From: Deltaproteobacteria bacterium
GTDB taxonomy: Bacteria > Desulfobacterota > Deferrimicrobia > Deferrimicrobiales > Deferrimicrobiaceae
DNA length: 40,236 nucleotides
NCBI GenBank assembly: GCA_016220005.1
Contig: JACRIV010000032.1
Coordinates: 1-40,236, forward strand
Direction of reading: 5' to 3'
In this document: one piece after another, positions 39,924 through 40,236 of the stretch
How positions within the stretch are numbered: position 1 is the stretch's first letter
Layout of the letters: the number at the start of each line of letters is the position of its first letter
Program-made: the position numbers and the translations under genes
Notes under the pieces: model-generated
The model's database searches: none
What the model saw: the letters and a program-made list of their open reading frames with translations, nothing else
Told to the model about the DNA's origin: nothing

Positions 39924-40236
39924 TTGATCGCCGTTCTTGTCGGCACCACGTTTCTCCAATTCCTGGCGGCGTTCCTGTCGATCCGGTTCGTATATCACCG
40001 CCGGCTGGGCCGCCCTTGGCTTCTCGTCACTCTTGCCCTGCTCATCATGGGGGGATTCCGGTTCTTCACGATCGTCGGAAGCCTCCCGGAATCCGCTAGC
40101 TGGACGGTGGAGCTCGGCAGTCCCCAGGAGGCCGGCCGGTGGCTTACCGACCCGGGTATGGAGCCGATCGCCCTGCTTGTCTCCCTCCTGCTGGCGTCCG
40201 GATTCGCCCTCACGGACCGATGGTTCCGCCTGAGGG
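39924..40236 (+). CDS. N-terminal membrane part of a probable sensor protein, cut by the window end
   Basis: The frame from TTG 39924, behind GAGGGGAATCC, is open to the last base and encodes 104 residues with three hydrophobic segments: LIAVLVGTTFLQFLAAFLSI, WLLVTLALLIMGGFRFFTIV and IALLVSLLLASGFALTDRWF. The positive RFVYHRRLGRPW turn between helices 1 and 2 fits inside topology. The composition resembles the membrane sensing region of histidine kinases and PAS or diguanylate-cyclase proteins, but no catalytic domain is in view. It is divergent from the Rrf2-cco operon. The function is a guess; the coding nature is supported by the alternation of hydrophobic helices and lack of stops. Confidence 0.5.
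   Translation, partial: MIAVLVGTTFLQFLAAFLSIRFVYHRRLGRPWLLVTLALLIMGGFRFFTIVGSLPESASWTVELGSPQEAGRWLTDPGMEPIALLVSLLLASGFALTDRWFRLR

Noticed and set aside
1-40236. CRISPR arrays, rRNA or tRNA genes, insertion sequences
   Set aside because: No regularly spaced direct repeats, no rRNA-like or cloverleaf sequences and no transposase frames were seen on either strand.

Overview
The window reads as a piece of a high-GC (roughly 63-65% by eye), Gram-negative, respiratory bacterial chromosome. It carries lipoprotein and periplasmic signal peptides, a cbb3 oxidase operon, a formate dehydrogenase locus, a complete beta-oxidation operon, a glutaryl-CoA dehydrogenase and a predicted Sec-containing OsmC protein. 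This mix fits the former Deltaproteobacteria (Desulfobacterota and relatives) best, but the taxonomic guess is an inference. I saw no rRNA, tRNA, CRISPR array or intact transposase.

Layout. 1-1.9 kb: the 3' end of a malic enzyme gene, a small zinc-ribbon protein, a secreted chalcone-isomerase-like protein and a TetR regulator. 2.0-9.3 kb: a fatty-acid beta-oxidation operon etfB-etfA-fadN-fadA-fadE. It is driven by a promoter whose -35/-10 region is covered by a perfect 25-bp palindrome, the probable TetR operator, and it contains a nested palindromic repeat between etfB and etfA. 9.3-9.7 kb: a scar in which an acyl-CoA synthetase fragment abuts a decayed hybrid sensor kinase. 9.7-15.9 kb: a radical SAM/B12 protein (HpnR-like), an isochorismatase-fold hydrolase, a CapA-like protein, an alpha/beta hydrolase divergent from a phosphoribosyltransferase, thiol peroxidase, and a Mut7-C RNase-domain protein.

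15.9-19.6 kb: a formate dehydrogenase locus whose catalytic subunit lacks its N-terminal two thirds, followed by the iron-sulfur subunit (apparently frameshifted near its end), an NrfD-type membrane subunit and FdhE. 19.7-21.7 kb: RtcA and a quinone reductase. 21.9-26.7 kb: glutaryl-CoA dehydrogenase, class I aldolase, a glycine-zipper lipoprotein, an atypical SDR and a PIG3-type quinone reductase. 26.8-30.1 kb: a FapA/DUF342 protein, a CHRD protein, a small conserved protein and a PEBP-family protein.

30.1-39.8 kb, minus strand: one long gene train. Read 5' to 3' it is an Rrf2 regulator, ccoN, ccoO, ccoQ, a monoheme ccoP, a damaged ccoG, a double-domain ccoH-like gene, a SafE-type membrane protein, the ccoI copper ATPase and ccoS, then a small OsmC protein interrupted by an in-frame TGA, and a zinc alcohol dehydrogenase. 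The window ends in the membrane N-terminus of a probable sensor protein.

The two most notable signals are the OsmC gene, where TGA sits exactly at the peroxidatic cysteine position and is followed by a SECIS-like hairpin, and the palindromic operator built into the etf/fad promoter. Several loci (fdhA, ccoG, the 9.35-9.68 kb scar, fdhB) show internal deletions or frameshifts, so either real gene decay or assembly faults must be considered.
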